A DNA stretch of 64,000 bases from Asparagopsis taxiformis. Lineage: Eukaryota > Rhodophyta > Florideophyceae > Bonnemaisoniales > Bonnemaisoniaceae. Below, in pieces: positions 43,440 to 55,810 of the stretch (position 1 is its first letter; each line of letters begins with the position of its first letter). The stretch lies in contig JALQPE010002902.1 in assembly GCA_030407315.1 (NCBI GenBank), positions 1-64,000 of the forward strand, read 5' to 3'. The position numbers and the translations under genes are program-made. Below the pieces are notes generated by a model that saw only the letters and a list, made by a program, of their open reading frames with translations, searched no databases and was not told the origin of the DNA.

Positions 43440-44042
43440 TGGCATCCTTAGCTGACCTCCAACAGCCGCTGCTTGAACAAATTACTAAAACGTTTGGTAC
43501 ATCGCCATGACAACAAATGGTACACTTCTCGACGCCATGCAATTTCTGATTGAGAATCCTGATCCCCCTCCACCGGGAACACCTGATGCACAGGAATACA
43601 TCATGAAACAAACCAAAATGTGTGCACTGATCCACCGCAGCATACCAACCAATATATTATGCAAACTCCCCCCACAACCCTCAATGGTACCCCTCATGAT
43701 ATAATTAACGCCGTATGAAACTACGTAAACTACATGAATGCATCTAACCACAAATCGCTCCTTACCGCAGCTCGGCTTATCAGACTGCACCCTGATCAAC
43801 AACCGTCCCAATATATTGAAGCGCTCGAGCTTCTACGAACAAGAATGATCAACGCTGGTTACTCCAACATACAGGAAGAGTCTACCTATACTCACTACAT
43901 GATTGAATGGATAATTGATAACCCAGAATACAGCTTAATTGCCGGCGTCATGGAACAAAACCATCCTCGTCAATCCAGGACTTTGCTAACAGCCTTCAAA
44001 CTCATCACTCTCGCCAATTTTCGCAAAATTTCCCTCCCCTAA
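43440..44042 (+). pseudogene. decayed Gag of a Ty1/copia-like retrotransposon
   Basis: The plus strand reads as protein in successive frames. A start-like MASLADLQQPLLEQITKTFG (from 43,440) stops at 43,510. A second frame gives LLDAMQFLIENPDPPPPGTP, then MKQTKMCALIHRSIPTNIL, to 43,704. A third gives SLLTAARLIRLHPDQQPSQY, then EALELLRTRMINAGY and HYMIEWIIDNPEYSLIAGVM, to 44,042. The run 'helix; P-rich turn; ALIHRSIP; ALELLRTRM' resembles copia-type Gag (UBN2-like). At least two frameshifts make it non-functional. No pol follows. Confidence 0.5.
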
Positions 44043-45394
44043 ACCTACCCCACCGACCCCTATACCCTTACCCAGAAAGGTTTCAACACAAAAAACACGC
44101 ACAATCTCGCTTTCCTACACAAAACACATGTTGTGCAACTTCCACTCATACCCTAGTCACAGCTGTGGCGCAATTTAAGTCGAGAACGCGAGCACAGGTT
44201 GAAGAAATAGCGTCGAGTTGAGTCCGCATGCATCCGCGTTTAGTGAGTTAGTAAGCGAGTGTACGCGTGGCGATTCAATTACGTGTCAAGGCGCGCCTGC
44301 GAGAGCGCGTGCGATTGAGAGTCTGGCGCCACGTGTAGCGATTTATACGAATTTCCCTTTATTTCTTTTTTTTGGGTTTTTATGACGAAAGCCTTTTTCC
44401 CAAAATATTCCCTTTTTTGCGTGCGAGCAAGCGGTCGCCGGCCGCGCAAGGACAACCTGTCCTGAGTAGCTAGCTACTAATGGTTGTTCTGCTTCGCACC
44501 TTACCAATAAACAGCTAGCACTTTCACAGCTACGAGTTAACCGTCTAGTGCGTCGCGAGGAACGATTGCGTTGGGACTTGGCGTGCGGATTGCTCACGAT
44601 GGCCGACGTACGTGCGCGCGCACCACGTGTACCGACCGTCGATCTGCGTCGCACCGCGATACCGCGCGTTGCGTCGCATACTACTCGGTCAGGGATCTAC
44701 GACCCCTGCGTAGATCGCGTTGTGCTCGAGTTTACTCGGCGACCTCACCCTGAGATCACGTCTTGCGCCGGCCCGCGAATCACGTTTTGCAATCGATCCC
44801 TGCGCCGTTGTACCACCAGGACGCCACCACGACCGAGAGACGTGTGAACGCAAGTTCAATAGCGCGATCCGTTTCACCTCGCCCTGACACAGCTAGCGAT
44901 TCTAGAACTCCCTTAGCGATCGCCATTCCAGCTGGTCCTACAACAACGACTGTGGAACGACGGTTTGAGAAGTAGCTGGTACGAGCTATGGACACAGTGT
45001 CCTTCGAACGAAACAACGAACAGTACCACCCGCTTGTGTTTGACTGTATTGGTGGCAAAGCAAAAGGATAGGGTAGAGTGGGTTAGCAGGTGGACATGGG
45101 CGTCACGACGCAACGTCCCACGCGCGGATCACGTTTCCTAGACGAGGTGGCACGTCAGGACCTTGTGGGTCGCGCATGTGGACCCGTTGGTCCGTTGGCC
45201 GCGTGCCAGTTCGTTCGCTGCACACTTGTGCCGAATGCGCGGGCGCATTCGCCAGCAATGCTCGTACATTGCTGTCGCCGGTCGAGTCCGCCAAAATTAG
45301 AAGTCCGCGGAAATCGTAAATGTTTGCCATTTTTGAATTGAATTGGCCACGTATACTACACGGTTGTTCGGGTGCCCGGAGGGCATAGCCCATG
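44043..45394. other. GC-rich retroelement-like debris, family unresolved
   Basis: Contains a T-rich stretch, an AATAAA (about 44,505-44,510) and then a GC-rich segment whose plus-strand frames (44,548-44,847; 44,763-44,975; 45,090-45,341) look disordered-protein-like with an Arg/Thr/Pro bias. It could be an LTR and leader of another retroelement. No matching LTR pair was found. It ends where the DNA transposon terminus begins at 45,395. Confidence 0.3.
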
Positions 45395-46096
45395 CGTCTG
45401 TGTTCTCGGAAATGGACGCGGACGTCCACAACCTCTAGTACACCTAGTATTACTAGGCGGACGTCCATGTTCTCCAGTATTTTTGGATGTCCGCCTAGAA
45501 CCGGACGTCCATGCGGTCTAGTACGTCTAGTATTACTAGGGTGACATTCATTGTTTCTAGTACCACGGATGTCCCCCTCGGGATGGACTTCCGCCATGTC
45601 TATGTCCACCTAGGACGGGCGCCGGTTCAGAAATTCAAAAATTTCGACCCCAGAAATTTCTGCCGCCGTGCTCGACATGGATGTCCGCATCCATCACGGT
45701 GACCACTCTATTTTTCCTCGTCGGTCGACTCCAATTTTGTCTTTAATTTTTTCATCCTCTCGCTCACACCCCCTTCCAGTTGGTGCTCACCTCCCCCGTA
45801 CTGTACCTCAAACACCCCCAATACCACTCTAGCACGCATTTTCAGCTATCTATCCCCGCTTCCACGGTGCACACCTCCATTCCATACCTACTTTTCTGCT
45901 CTACCGTACAGATTTCGTATAACCAGTCCTCATACTACCTCAGAATAGGGCAAAACACCCCCTATCTCCTCGACCATGGTCTCCCCCATCACCTTTGCAA
46001 CGTATTGTTGTTCAATACCCTCTCTCCTCTACCTTCAACCCCTCTCCTTCGCCCTCTCCACAAACTTCCCCTGCAGCTTACTCTTCGAAAACCTCT
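45395..46096 (-). mobile_element. DNA transposon, first half of a split copy
   Basis: This is the reverse complement of the right-hand end of the family seen at 4,706 and 57,412: terminus CGTCTGTGTTCTCGGAAATG, sub-terminal GGACGTCC and CTAGTA motifs, then the internal region. It breaks off at CTTCGAAAACCTCT. The continuation, CACTCCCTATCCCGTACCCG, is found at 57,675. The intact copy at about 3,983-4,030 shows these two sequences are normally adjacent. Confidence 0.85.
46092..46096. repeat. target-site duplication CCTCT (left copy)
   Basis: CCTCT here matches CCTCT at 57,670-57,674. The two copies bracket the solo LTR together with everything nested inside it. Confidence 0.8.
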
Positions 46097-46524
46097 TGTC
46101 TTACCGCCTGGCGGTCCTCGCTGATTGAGCCGTGTCGCTTCCCTATTGGGTACCCACTTACGGGATGTGCCAATCAGAAGGCACCAGCCAACTGGTGTGT
46201 TTCCTATACTTAGGACAAGCTAAGGCTGACAAATAACCCCACCCGGGCCTATCGGCCCCGGCCAAGACCCCACAAGGGGCAAATTTTAACTTAGGCTGAT
46301 CAGCCATACATTACAATGTAAGCCTATTGGCAATGACCTCGCGGGTAGGCGAGCGCCAGTAATTGGGTTCTGATTGGTCACTAACTGGACATTTATTCCT
46401 AACCACAAACCTTAGCTTACAGTATACTTAGTATAAAACTGCCACTGGAATAGCCAGTAGGCACGGTTTCTAGAGTAACGTAAACTCAAGTGGAATTACG
46501 ACCCACAGGAACAGTGTTCGCATA
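46097..46524 (+). repeat. solo LTR, left part
   Basis: Begins TGTCTTACCGCC and contains a TATA-like segment (GTATACTTAGTATAAAAC, about 46,422-46,439). It is interrupted at 46,525 by a transposon terminus and resumes at 57,413. The complete LTR is about 685 bp with TG...CA ends. Confidence 0.75.
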
Positions 46525-46557
46525 CGTCTGTGTTTTCGGAAGTGGACGCGGACGTCC
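46525..46557 (+). repeat. left terminal inverted repeat
   Basis: The CGTCTGTGTT...GGACGTCC terminus. It is inverted-repeated at 57,380-57,412 with about two mismatches and directly repeated at 59,939. Confidence 0.85.
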
Positions 46558-46655
46558 AGTCTCTCTAGTACGGGTCCTAGTCGGCCCCGAGATTTACTAG
46601 AACAAATGAACGTCCGCGTCCGAAAAAAAATAAAAATTTTTTGGATGCGGACGTC

Positions 46656-46960
46656 CACTTTCTCTAGTACGTTCGGCGGAATACTAGGACCCGACATCCA
46701 CTTTCTCTAGTACGTTCGGCGGAATACTAGGACCCGACATCCAATTTCTCTAGTACATTCAGCGGAATACTAGGACCCGACATCCAATTTCTCTAGTACA
46801 TTCAGCGGGATCCTAGGACCCGACATCCACTTTCTCTAGTACGTTCGGCGGAATACTAGGACCCGACATCCACTTTCTCTAGTACGTTTGGCGGAGTACT
46901 AGGACCCGACATCCAGTTTTTCTAGTACGTTTGGCCGGATACTAGGACCCGACATCCAGT
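46656..46960. repeat. 43-bp tandem array, seven copies
   Basis: The unit starts ACTTTCTCTAGTACGTTCGG and ends GGACCCGACATCC. Seven copies lie at about 46,656, 46,699, 46,742, 46,785, 46,828, 46,870 and 46,913. The related element at 59,939 has only two. The repeats carry the CTAGTAC and GACATCC motifs also present near the termini. Confidence 0.9.
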
Positions 46961-47079
46961 ATACAATATATCAGCAAAAACCCGGAGGGAAGAAATTACA
47001 GCGGATGGTAAATTAAGGGCCCATATCGGACCGTATTTTATTCTCTCATTTACGAAACTGCTCGTATACAATACGTCTC

Positions 47080-47220
47080 TCTAGAATAGGAAATACATAT
47101 CTGGTCAGAATAGGAAATAAATACCCGGTTAGAATAGGAAATACGTATCAAGCCAGGATACGGAATATGTATCCAGCTAGAATATGGAATACGTATCCAG
47201 CCAGAATACAAAATACCTGT
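47080..47220. repeat. 24-bp tandem array
   Basis: The unit AGAATAGGAAATACGTATCC plus AGCC recurs about five to six times with substitutions. The same array is at about 60,275-60,410. Confidence 0.9.
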
Positions 47221-47399
47221 CAGCATACCGTCGATCACCCATCTCCCTCACTATCGCGTTCTCCCTACCATCCGAACGCCATGCACCACCATCCGCACAT
47301 ACTTCAAGAACCCTCACGACCTAGATTACAAAAAATCTGCTCCTTCCCAATACCATCCCCGCTTTCCTCGACACCACCCCAGCCCATTAAATCATCAAG

Positions 47400-49020
47400 A
47401 CATGAAACACGAACATGGTCAGCAAAATCTTACACGACTTGAAACCCACTCTTACTTCTATCGTATGCCTGAAAATATACACATACCAGAAACACCTCAC
47501 AGCTTCATTCCCCATCTTCCTAGATCCCTTCTTCACTCTCCCTGAGTCCTGCCATTCCTGCTTCACCACTCCTGCATCACATACACAACATCAACCCCAA
47601 CAGTCAGATTCAAAAGCAACGCTTACCACGCCAGATATCTTAGAAAATCCCTTACTTACCTCTCATCCATCCTACACACAATACAAACCATGATCCAAAA
47701 ACCTTGCAATGAATAATCAAAGTCAGCAGTCCATATCTTCGCAAAACAAGTCTTGGCGCTCAATGAAACTTACCTTCTGTCATCACCATTCCAGCATCAC
47801 CTGCATAAAATCGAAATCAACCACAACAGTCGGACTCAAAACCCACATGTCCCTCTCAGCATACTCTCAAAACTTCCGCACTTTCCTTCGCTCGACACAA
47901 TACGCACCATGACTGGATAAGCTTCCAATGAATAAATATCGCATTAACTGCAATAGTCAGATTCGAAACAAACACTTCTCTCGATGCATACCCTCAGAAC
48001 TCACTTACTCTCGTTTCATTCTACACACAATACATACCAAAAGTCGAAAATCTCACAACCAACAAATGAAGTCAACATTCCGCATCTTCGCACCACCGGA
48101 CTGCGCGCTAAATGCAACTTACCTTCCGTCATCACCATTCCTGCATCACCTACAAAAAATCGAAATCAACAACAACAGTCGGACTGAAAACCCATGCTTC
48201 CCTCGCTGCATACCCTCAGAACTCACTTACCCTCGTTGTATCCTGCACACAATAGAAACCATAAGTCAAAAATTGTACAAAAAAATGTAGTCAGCATTCC
48301 ATATCTTCGCGCAACTTAACTAGGCGCTCAATGTAACTTACCTTCCGTCATCACCATTCCAGAATCACCTACACAAAATCAACATCAACCACAGCAGTCA
48401 GACTCAAAACCCACATTCCACTCACTGCACCCCTCAAATGCTCACCTACCTCCTTTCCACCCTTCAGCAAATATGCACCATGACTCACTAAGCTCCCAAT
48501 AAATAAATATTGCATAAAAGACGACAGTCACATTTAAAACAAACACTTCCCTCGCTTCATACCCTCAGGACGCACTTAACCTCTTCATCTCGTTGCATCA
48601 TACAAACAATACAACCAATAATTCACAAATCGTGCAACGAAAAAATGTAGTCAGCATTCCATTTCATCGCGAAACCCGTCTTTCAGCTCAATGAAACTTA
48701 CCTTACTTCATCACTATTCCTGCACCACCTATACAACATCAAAATGAACCAGAACAGTCAGACTAAAAACCCATGCATCCCTTATTGCACACCCGCGAGA
48801 CTCACTTACTTACCTGCCTCCCATGGTTCACAACATGCAAACCATGACTCACGAAGCTTCTAATGAATCAATATCGCATCAACGACAACAGTACGACTCA
48901 AAACACACGCTTCCCTCGCTGCATACTCTCCAAACTGGCATACTCACCGTCGTTCTATCCTCTACACCAAACAAAGGAAACACGACCAAAGAACCTCAGC
49001 CAGTGACGGCGGAGAAGTGG
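47400..49020. repeat. degenerate satellite-like array inside the transposon
   Basis: Blocks such as ACTTACCTTC(C/T)GTCATCACC recur at about 47,769, 48,117, 48,335 and 48,696, each followed by a CATCACCTA..AAAATC..AATCAAC..CAGTC.GACT pattern. The spacings of 348, 218 and 361 bp fit a sub-unit of about 175 bp. The related copy at 60,600-61,210 is shorter. It has no coding texture. Confidence 0.75.
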
Positions 49021-49530
49021 AATTCCACAGGTTAACCTGCGGCGTCGACTGGACAGCTTTCAACGTCAGCTTAAGTCCTGCTGTGCATACTCCATATCAT
49101 CGCCGGTATTGAGATTAATAATGGCCCAAGCCATGGTCTCTGAACTCCCGAATGATGAGATCCGGATCGAGAACATCGGAATGGTATAATCATATATATC
49201 ACAATCCATTTGCTTCCCTTAAATGATCCCTGTAATATCCACTGTAAAGCACAAACTTATTCCATGAAGTTCGCAATTAATATAATTTTATTATTTCAAA
49301 TGAATTAATTGAAAATCCATCTCCCACGGCGGTCATTCATCCTTCCAAGCGCACGTTGCCAGCAAAATGTGTGACCTAGCGGTGATGATTGATCGCTCAG
49401 GCACATTCCACCATTGGGCTGCCAGAAGTGAGCACAAAACTGATACCCACAAAACCACGAGAACATTACAAACGAGGTCTCGAACGCACATTTGGAGTAC
49501 AATATAAATACTATACAACAAACTCTACTC
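49021..49530. other. transposon unique sequence shared with 61,300-61,770
   Basis: Diverged but clear direct similarity to 61,310-61,770 (for example TGCGGCGTCGACTGGACAGC and the GGCCCAAGCCATGGTCTCTG segment). In the 59,939 element this sequence leads into the transposase gene. Here it ends at about 49,530, where another transposon segment begins, so the transposase has been lost. Confidence 0.7.
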
Positions 49531-49675
49531 GCTATCTCAGACGACGCGGCTCACAAGTGGCGTAGTCCCAATTTTCCGTAACGCCTTTCCTGATGCTTAA
49601 AAGTAAAAAACACGTCAAAACGTATATCAGAAATGAGTGCGAGAGTTTTCTGCACAGGAGATGCTGAGCCACCAA

Positions 49676-51676
49676 ATTGATTTTTCGGAAATTTTAGAAT
49701 TTCTGGGCTGGCCAGCAATGCAATCGAGCTGGACATCCACCGGACGTCCATTTCAGGTTGATCGTGAGAGAGTAGGGCGGGACCATGATGAAACAAGGAC
49801 CAAGACCTGTCCCTGACGTGTTGAGCCTGAAATCGACCCTTCGTAAGACGCGATTTTGGCTTACAGTTAGTGCTTACAGAAGCCAGTGATGACCCCGGTC
49901 GGGGCAGCAGCCGGTTCCTGGGGCCGTTGTGGCCAAATTAGACACCTTGATTTGAATTGAAATTTGGGCTATTCTCAAAAACATGCACATGTGAACATGT
50001 TTTTGAGATGGGGGTCTGCCGTACGGCACAATCGACCCGCCCAAATCGATGATTTTTCACAATTTTTTTCTGCCCGAAATTTTAGAATTTCTGGGCTGGC
50101 CAGCAGTGCAATCGAGCTGGACATCCACAGGACGTCCATTTCAGGTTGGTCGTGTGCTGCCCACATCCATGCATTGCAGCAACTAAGCAGGCGGGCTCAC
50201 TACTCATACAAAGTGCACGGAATATGAGTAACGTGATGTGTGAGTGTTGTTTGTCGTGAGGATGTAAGGTGGGACCATGATGAAACAGGGAAAAAGATGT
50301 CTCCCTAGCATAACTTGGGCTTGAAGCCTGGAATCGACCCTTCGTGAGATGTGGCTTTGCTTACAGTTGGTGCTTACAGAAGCCAGTGACGGCCCCGGCC
50401 GGGGCAGCAGCCGGTTCCTGGGGCCGTTGTGGCCAAATTAGACACCTTGATTTGAATTGAAATTTGGGCTATTCTCAAAAACATGCACATGTGAACATGT
50501 TTTTGAGATGGGGGTGTGCCGTACGGCACTTTCGACCGCCCAAATCGATATAATTTTGCAATTTTTTTCTGACTGAAATTTTAGAATTTCTGGGCTCGCC
50601 AGCAATGCAATTGAGCTGGACATTCACCGGACGTCCATTTCAGGTTGGTCGAGTATTGCACATGGATACAGTTTTGCAGCTATTTCTCAGCCCAACATTT
50701 TAGAATTTCAGGGCTGACCAGCAATGTAACCGAGCCGGACTTCCACTGGACGTCCATTTCAAGTTAGGCTAGTGCTGCACATTTGCTCGCATCGCAGCAA
50801 CTAAGCAAGTGTTGACAGCACCGAGATGCCATGCAGACAAGGGGGAATCGGCTGCAAACGGCTTCCCTGGTCGGCGGCTGGATGTCTGGATGTGAATGGC
50901 TGCAAGCATGGAAATCTTGCTACCGCACAGCGCATACACACTGCAGCAGCACATCACTGACGCATGCGAAAGTTGGGTGCTGCAGTGCGTGGTTGTTTGT
51001 GTGTTTGTGTGTTTGTGTGTGTATGACGAACCTTGTGGTATCCCTAGGCGTGCACTGGTTCAAAAAGTTTGGACTGCCCCATCGGTCGTACTTTGGCGCA
51101 TTTACATGCATCGGAGAACGACCAAGGAGGTAGAGCAGCAATCGCTGTTGGCTGAGCGTCCAAACTGGAGGGCTTGGGGCAATGGTTCTATAGCAGTCAT
51201 TTATAGGACGCCCACCGTTGATGACTGAGATCCACGGTGGGTTTAGTATTCATGGTGTTGTCCTGCATTGGCGGACGTCGAAGACGAGTACTTCCAGTGA
51301 GCGTCCAAGGTGAACAGCTCAGCAGAGGATTATGATGTGGATGTGAAGGCATGGATGAGGCCAGCAGGAACGTTTCTGCAAGATGGGCGTGAGTGGGTAA
51401 GTGAGCGGGGAGGGGCCGCTCGGGGCGCTTGGTAGCTTCTGGGGCCGTTGTGGCCAAATTAGAATCAAGCCTATGTCCGGCGGACGTCCTGAATTGCTTT
51501 ATTTTTTGGGCTATTCTCAAAAACATGCACATGTGAACATGTTTTTGAGATGGGGGTGTGCCGTACGGCACTTTCGACCGCCCAAATCGATGTATTTTTG
51601 CATTTTTTTCTGACTGAAATTTTAGAATTTCTGGGCTCGCCAGCAATGCAATTGCGCTGGTCATTCACCGGACGTC
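49676..51676 (-). repeat. left arm of a large inverted repeat
   Basis: Nearly identical (by eye about 99%) to the reverse complement of 54,300-55,810. The arm contains dual-palindrome units copy 3 (hairpin 49,973-50,008; palindrome 50,016-50,029), copy 4 (50,473-50,508; 50,516-50,529) and copy 5 (51,515-51,550; 51,558-51,571), and a non-repeated segment at about 50,660-51,430 with a (GTGT)n-like run near 51,000. The inner boundary is sharp at 51,676. Confidence 0.85.
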
Positions 51677-54299
51677 TATATGCGCTCAAGCGATTGCTGT
51701 CTGCTTCAAATACCTGATACATTATTGCCCCACACGACATAAAGTCCCCCAACATGCGACGCCCATCAAACATAAACATTTTCATGCTCTTACTACATTC
51801 TAGTCGCACACATACATCCATCTTCAAACAAAAAATGTCATTTAAACACCACCAGTCCCGCTTCATCGTACGCCAATACCGCCCAGTCGCCCAGCAGACA
51901 AGCTAGCCGTGCAGAAAATAAGCACTGCCATCTACGACGGAAACGACTGGATCTCATCATCGCTCTCAGCATTTCCAACAAGCCCAACATGTTTCCCCTA
52001 CGTCACCCTGCAAAACGATACCATTGTATACTTCTGCATTCTCCGTCAATTGCATTCATTCAATCTGCGCAATGAATTCTTCAATCTCGAAACCGGCCGG
52101 GTTTTCTGCCCATCCTGCAATAAGGGCATTGGAGAAAGTTCTCTAGCAATGGCCACTAAAGCCTTGATGCAACTACACGGTGCTGATTGCTTCTATCGCT
52201 TCCTCAAATCTGTCGACATTTACAACATACCATCCATCCGACACATTTCCAAACTAAACTAGACTGTTCATTGACAAACTCGTGTGTAGCCCCATTTAGA
52301 CCACTCACCACTGGTATCTGCTGAGTCACCGCGCACTGCCCTGGTGCTCCCTCCTGAATTCGCTTGGGCTGTCTCAATACATTCCGTACTATGCCTATGA
52401 AGCAGTCCCGTTATGGATCAGCGTTCTGCGTGTTCAGCACATCATCCCCACGTTACCAGAGCTGCAATTTCTCAGCGGTACGGGTATCATCAATCCTTAG
52501 CACAGATGTGATACAGCAGCCGATGCAGGTCAATTTCTAGACTCGTAATTTTGCACTCAAGAAGGGAGATCGGTATGGAAATTGTCCAGGCATAACAAAC
52601 CGCCTGTCCTGCTCTCCTGCAGAGCAAGCTCCATCGATCCAGTCGATCAGGAACCTGACGACATGTAGTCGGCGTTCGTTCCGGACGCGGAAAGGGCAAA
52701 TTTTTGTGTGGCGTTTGCAGATTCAGTCGCAACGGGAAGCGATGAAACTTTCCGCATGGCGTTTGACTGCGGTTTATCTGAGACAGACATCGAGCGATCG
52801 GTGTTTCTGTCCAGATGAAGCTGGAGATCAATGCCGTATTTGAGCTGATAATTGGAGCAAAGATTTGAAACAAATTTTCTGTGCAAATTTACGACACGAC
52901 ACGGCGGAGGGTGGATAACTCAACGTTAGATGTTATTGGTTGAGCCAACATTACAAGACCGTACCGACGACACGCGCAATCATTGATTTTTCGCTCATTG
53001 CTTAGAGAGCAAAACTGTCCAATGGTCGTATCAAGTTAGACCAGCACATATTTCCGCAACATCTTGGTGGAACGAAGTCGGTGCTCACGAAAGCCTGAGA
53101 GCTGCCTTGAGTCGAGGATTTTGTACGCCGCCTTATCTGTGGTAGTTTCATACTGCGTTGTTTCACCGTTGGACTTGTGCCACGCACACTTGGATCTCTC
53201 TCCATACGTACGTGTAGATAAGATGTGAATTGAGCTACAATAGCATACCAAACTGGAAACCAGTATCTACATGCTTTGTGAGAATATAATGCCTCTTCCT
53301 CGAGAAAAGGCCTCCTTCGGAATACTAGATTTCATTCAACCATATCCATCCATCTCCCATCGCTTCAGCATGAAATCATCACCATTCCATCCATCGCAAC
53401 GTTCGTCTCTATCCAAACACTACTCTCCACACATCTCCCCGATCTTTCAGTCCGACCGTACCCGGCGGCGGCCGAGAGAAACGTACTGGCCATTGTTAAA
53501 AGTATCTACGACGGCAATGAGCGCATATATTAAATCATTCTCTATGTGAACACAGACCCTGATTGCCTCTCGTTTGTGGCAGAAATGAAACAAACACAAA
53601 GACTGCAACTCGTCCATGCGAGAAGCAAAAGCTACAGATTTTTAGCAAGTATCGATAGCTACAAAGAACCACTGCAACGTTTATTCTAGACTTGTATACA
53701 TTTTCATTAGCACTTACATTACCATACACGAATAGTATTGCATTAAAGATTTTTATGAGAATGACAGGGGTCAGCGGCCGGGTTCCCTCCAGCTCAGCTT
53801 GGCTCAGCTCCGGATGCAGATGTGGTGAAGGGAAGAGAGAAAAGTCAGATATTCTACCATGATCTGATTTGATTTGCAATCTGAGAACTTCTTGACTCCC
53901 AAAAGGTGTAAACAGTATCCCTGCATATTGGCATCGACCAAAAGAACTGCAGCACTAACTCAATTTTCATTGCAGAGATCAGCACAACGTATTCGTCTTG
54001 AGTGTCACAAGTTGCAATTAGATGGCGCTGACTCGAAGCTAGGAGAGTTGGTAGTTGTGCCGAGTCGGCGTCTTCGGTTTGATCGCTCGTGTAAATATCC
54101 AAGCAAAATGGCAGGCAAGGAGATACAAAGCCACGCAACAATCAAGCTTACCACATTCCCCAGCCAGAATCACCATAGAAATCCTTGCAGTCTGCATCAC
54201 ACAGATCATCTTACGCAGTGCGTGCTGCCCAGGTCGTTATTCGGCCCTATCCAGAAACACTTTCAGGCCTAGTGCAACCAGTAGATCTGAAATGGAAAT
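51677..54299. other. 2.6-kb spacer between the inverted-repeat arms
   Basis: Unique sequence. A 117-codon ORF at 51,909-52,262 (plus) is the best coding candidate and is listed separately. A minus frame at 52,490-52,890 (KYGIDLQLHLDRNTDRSMSV and other pieces) has weak protein texture. The rest shows nothing recognisable. Confidence 0.5.
51909..52262 (+). CDS. possible small protein with a CxxC motif in the spacer
   Basis: 117 codons: MQKISTAIYDGNDWISSSLS, then RQLHSFNLRNEFFNLETGRV, FCPSCNKG, ATKALMQLHGADCFYRFLKS, ending HISKLN. One CPSC pair is present and no second pair is obvious. The even amino-acid texture suggests a real or recently real gene, perhaps the cargo of the surrounding element. 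No family was recognised. A captured fragment of a host gene is possible. Confidence 0.35.
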   Translation: MQKISTAIYDGNDWISSSLSAFPTSPTCFPYVTLQNDTIVYFCILRQLHSFNLRNEFFNLETGRVFCPSCNKGIGESSLAMATKALMQLHGADCFYRFLKSVDIYNIPSIRHISKLN

Positions 54300-55810
54300 G
54301 GACGTCCGGTGAATGACCAGCGCAATTGCATTGCTGGCGAGCCCAGAAATTCTAAAATTTCAGTCAGAAAAAAAATGCAAAAATACATCGATTTGGGCGG
54401 TCGAAAGTGCCGTACGGCACACCCCCATCTCAAAAACATGTTCACATGTGCATGTTTTTGAGAATAGCCCAAAAAATAAAGCAATTCAGGACGTCCGCCG
54501 GACATAGGCTTGATTCTAATTTGGCCACAACGGCCCCAGAAGCTACCAAGCGCCCCGAGCGGCCCCTCCCCGCTCACTTACCCACTCACGCCCATCTTGC
54601 AGAAACGTTCCTGCTGGCCTCATCCATGCCTTCACATCCACATCATAATCCTCTGCTGAGCTGTTCACCTTGGACGCTCACTGGAAGTACTCGTCTTCGA
54701 CGTCCGCCAATGCAGGACAACACCATGAATACTAAACCCACCGTGGATCTCAGTCATCAACGGTGGGCGTCCTATAAATGACTGCTATAGAACCATTGCC
54801 CCAAGCCCTCCAGTTTGGACGCTCAGCCAACAGCGATTGCTGCTCTACCTCCTTGGTCGTTCTCCGATGCATGTAAATGCGCCAAAGTACGACCGATGGG
54901 GCAGTCCAAACTTTTTGAACCAGTGCACGCCTAGGGATACCACAAGGTTCGTCATACACACACAAACACACAAACACACAAACAACCACGCACTGCAGCA
55001 CCCAACTTTCGCATGCGTCAGTGATGTGCTGCTGCAGTGTGTATGCGCTGTGCGGTAGCAAGATTTCCATGCTTGCAGCCATTCACATCCAGACATCCAG
55101 CCGCCGACCAGGGAAGCCGTTTGCAGCCGATTCCCCCTTGTCTGCATGGCATCTCGGTGCTCTCAACACTTGCTTAGTTGCTGCGATGCGAGCAAATGTG
55201 CAGCACTAGCCTAACTTGAAATGGACGTCCAGTGGAAGTCCGGCTCGGTTACATTGCTGGTCAGCCCTGAAATTCTAAAATGTTGGGCTGAGAAATAGCT
55301 GCAAAACTGTATCCATGTGCAATACTCGACCAACCTGAAATGGACGTCCGGTGAATGTCCAGCTCAATTGCATTGCTGGCGAGCCCAGAAATTCTAAAAT
55401 TTCGGGCAGAAAAAAATTGTGAAAAATCATCGATTTGGGCGGGTCGATTGTGCCGTACGGCAGACCCCCATCTCAAAAACATGTTCACATGTGCATGTTT
55501 TTGAGAATAGCCCAAATTTCAATTCAAATCAAGGTGTCTAATTTGGCCACAACGGCCCCAGGAACCGGCTGCCGCCCCGACCGGGGTCATCACTGGCTTC
55601 TGTAAGCACCAACTGTAAGCCAAAATCGCGTCTTACGAAGGGTCGATTTCAGGCTCAACACGTCAGGGACAGGTCTTGGTCCTTGTTTCATCATGGTCCC
55701 GCCCTACTCTCTCACGATCAACCTGAAATGGACGTCCGGTGGATGTCCAGCTCGATTGCATTGCTGGCCAGCCCAGAAATTCTAAAATTTCCGAAAAATC
55801 AATTTGGTGG
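54300..55810 (+). repeat. right arm of the large inverted repeat
   Basis: Contains copy 6 (palindrome 54,407-54,420; hairpin 54,428-54,463) and copy 7 (palindrome 55,450-55,463; hairpin 55,471-55,506). It is about one repeat unit (near 490 bp) shorter than the left arm. Copy 7 joins the beginning of left-arm copy 4 to the rest of left-arm copy 3, including the otherwise unique variant GTGCCGTACGGCAG. Confidence 0.85.

Noticed and set aside
45103..45609. 168-codon minus ORF sharing its start with the ORFs at 4,492 and 57,210
   Set aside because: The shared part is the transposon terminus; each ORF then runs into unrelated flanking sequence, so it is not one conserved protein.
51197..51664. 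155-codon minus ORF with a near-identical partner at 54,407-54,781
   Set aside because: The identity is explained by the inverted repeat being recent at the DNA level; the text includes the palindromic repeat unit and looks non-coding.
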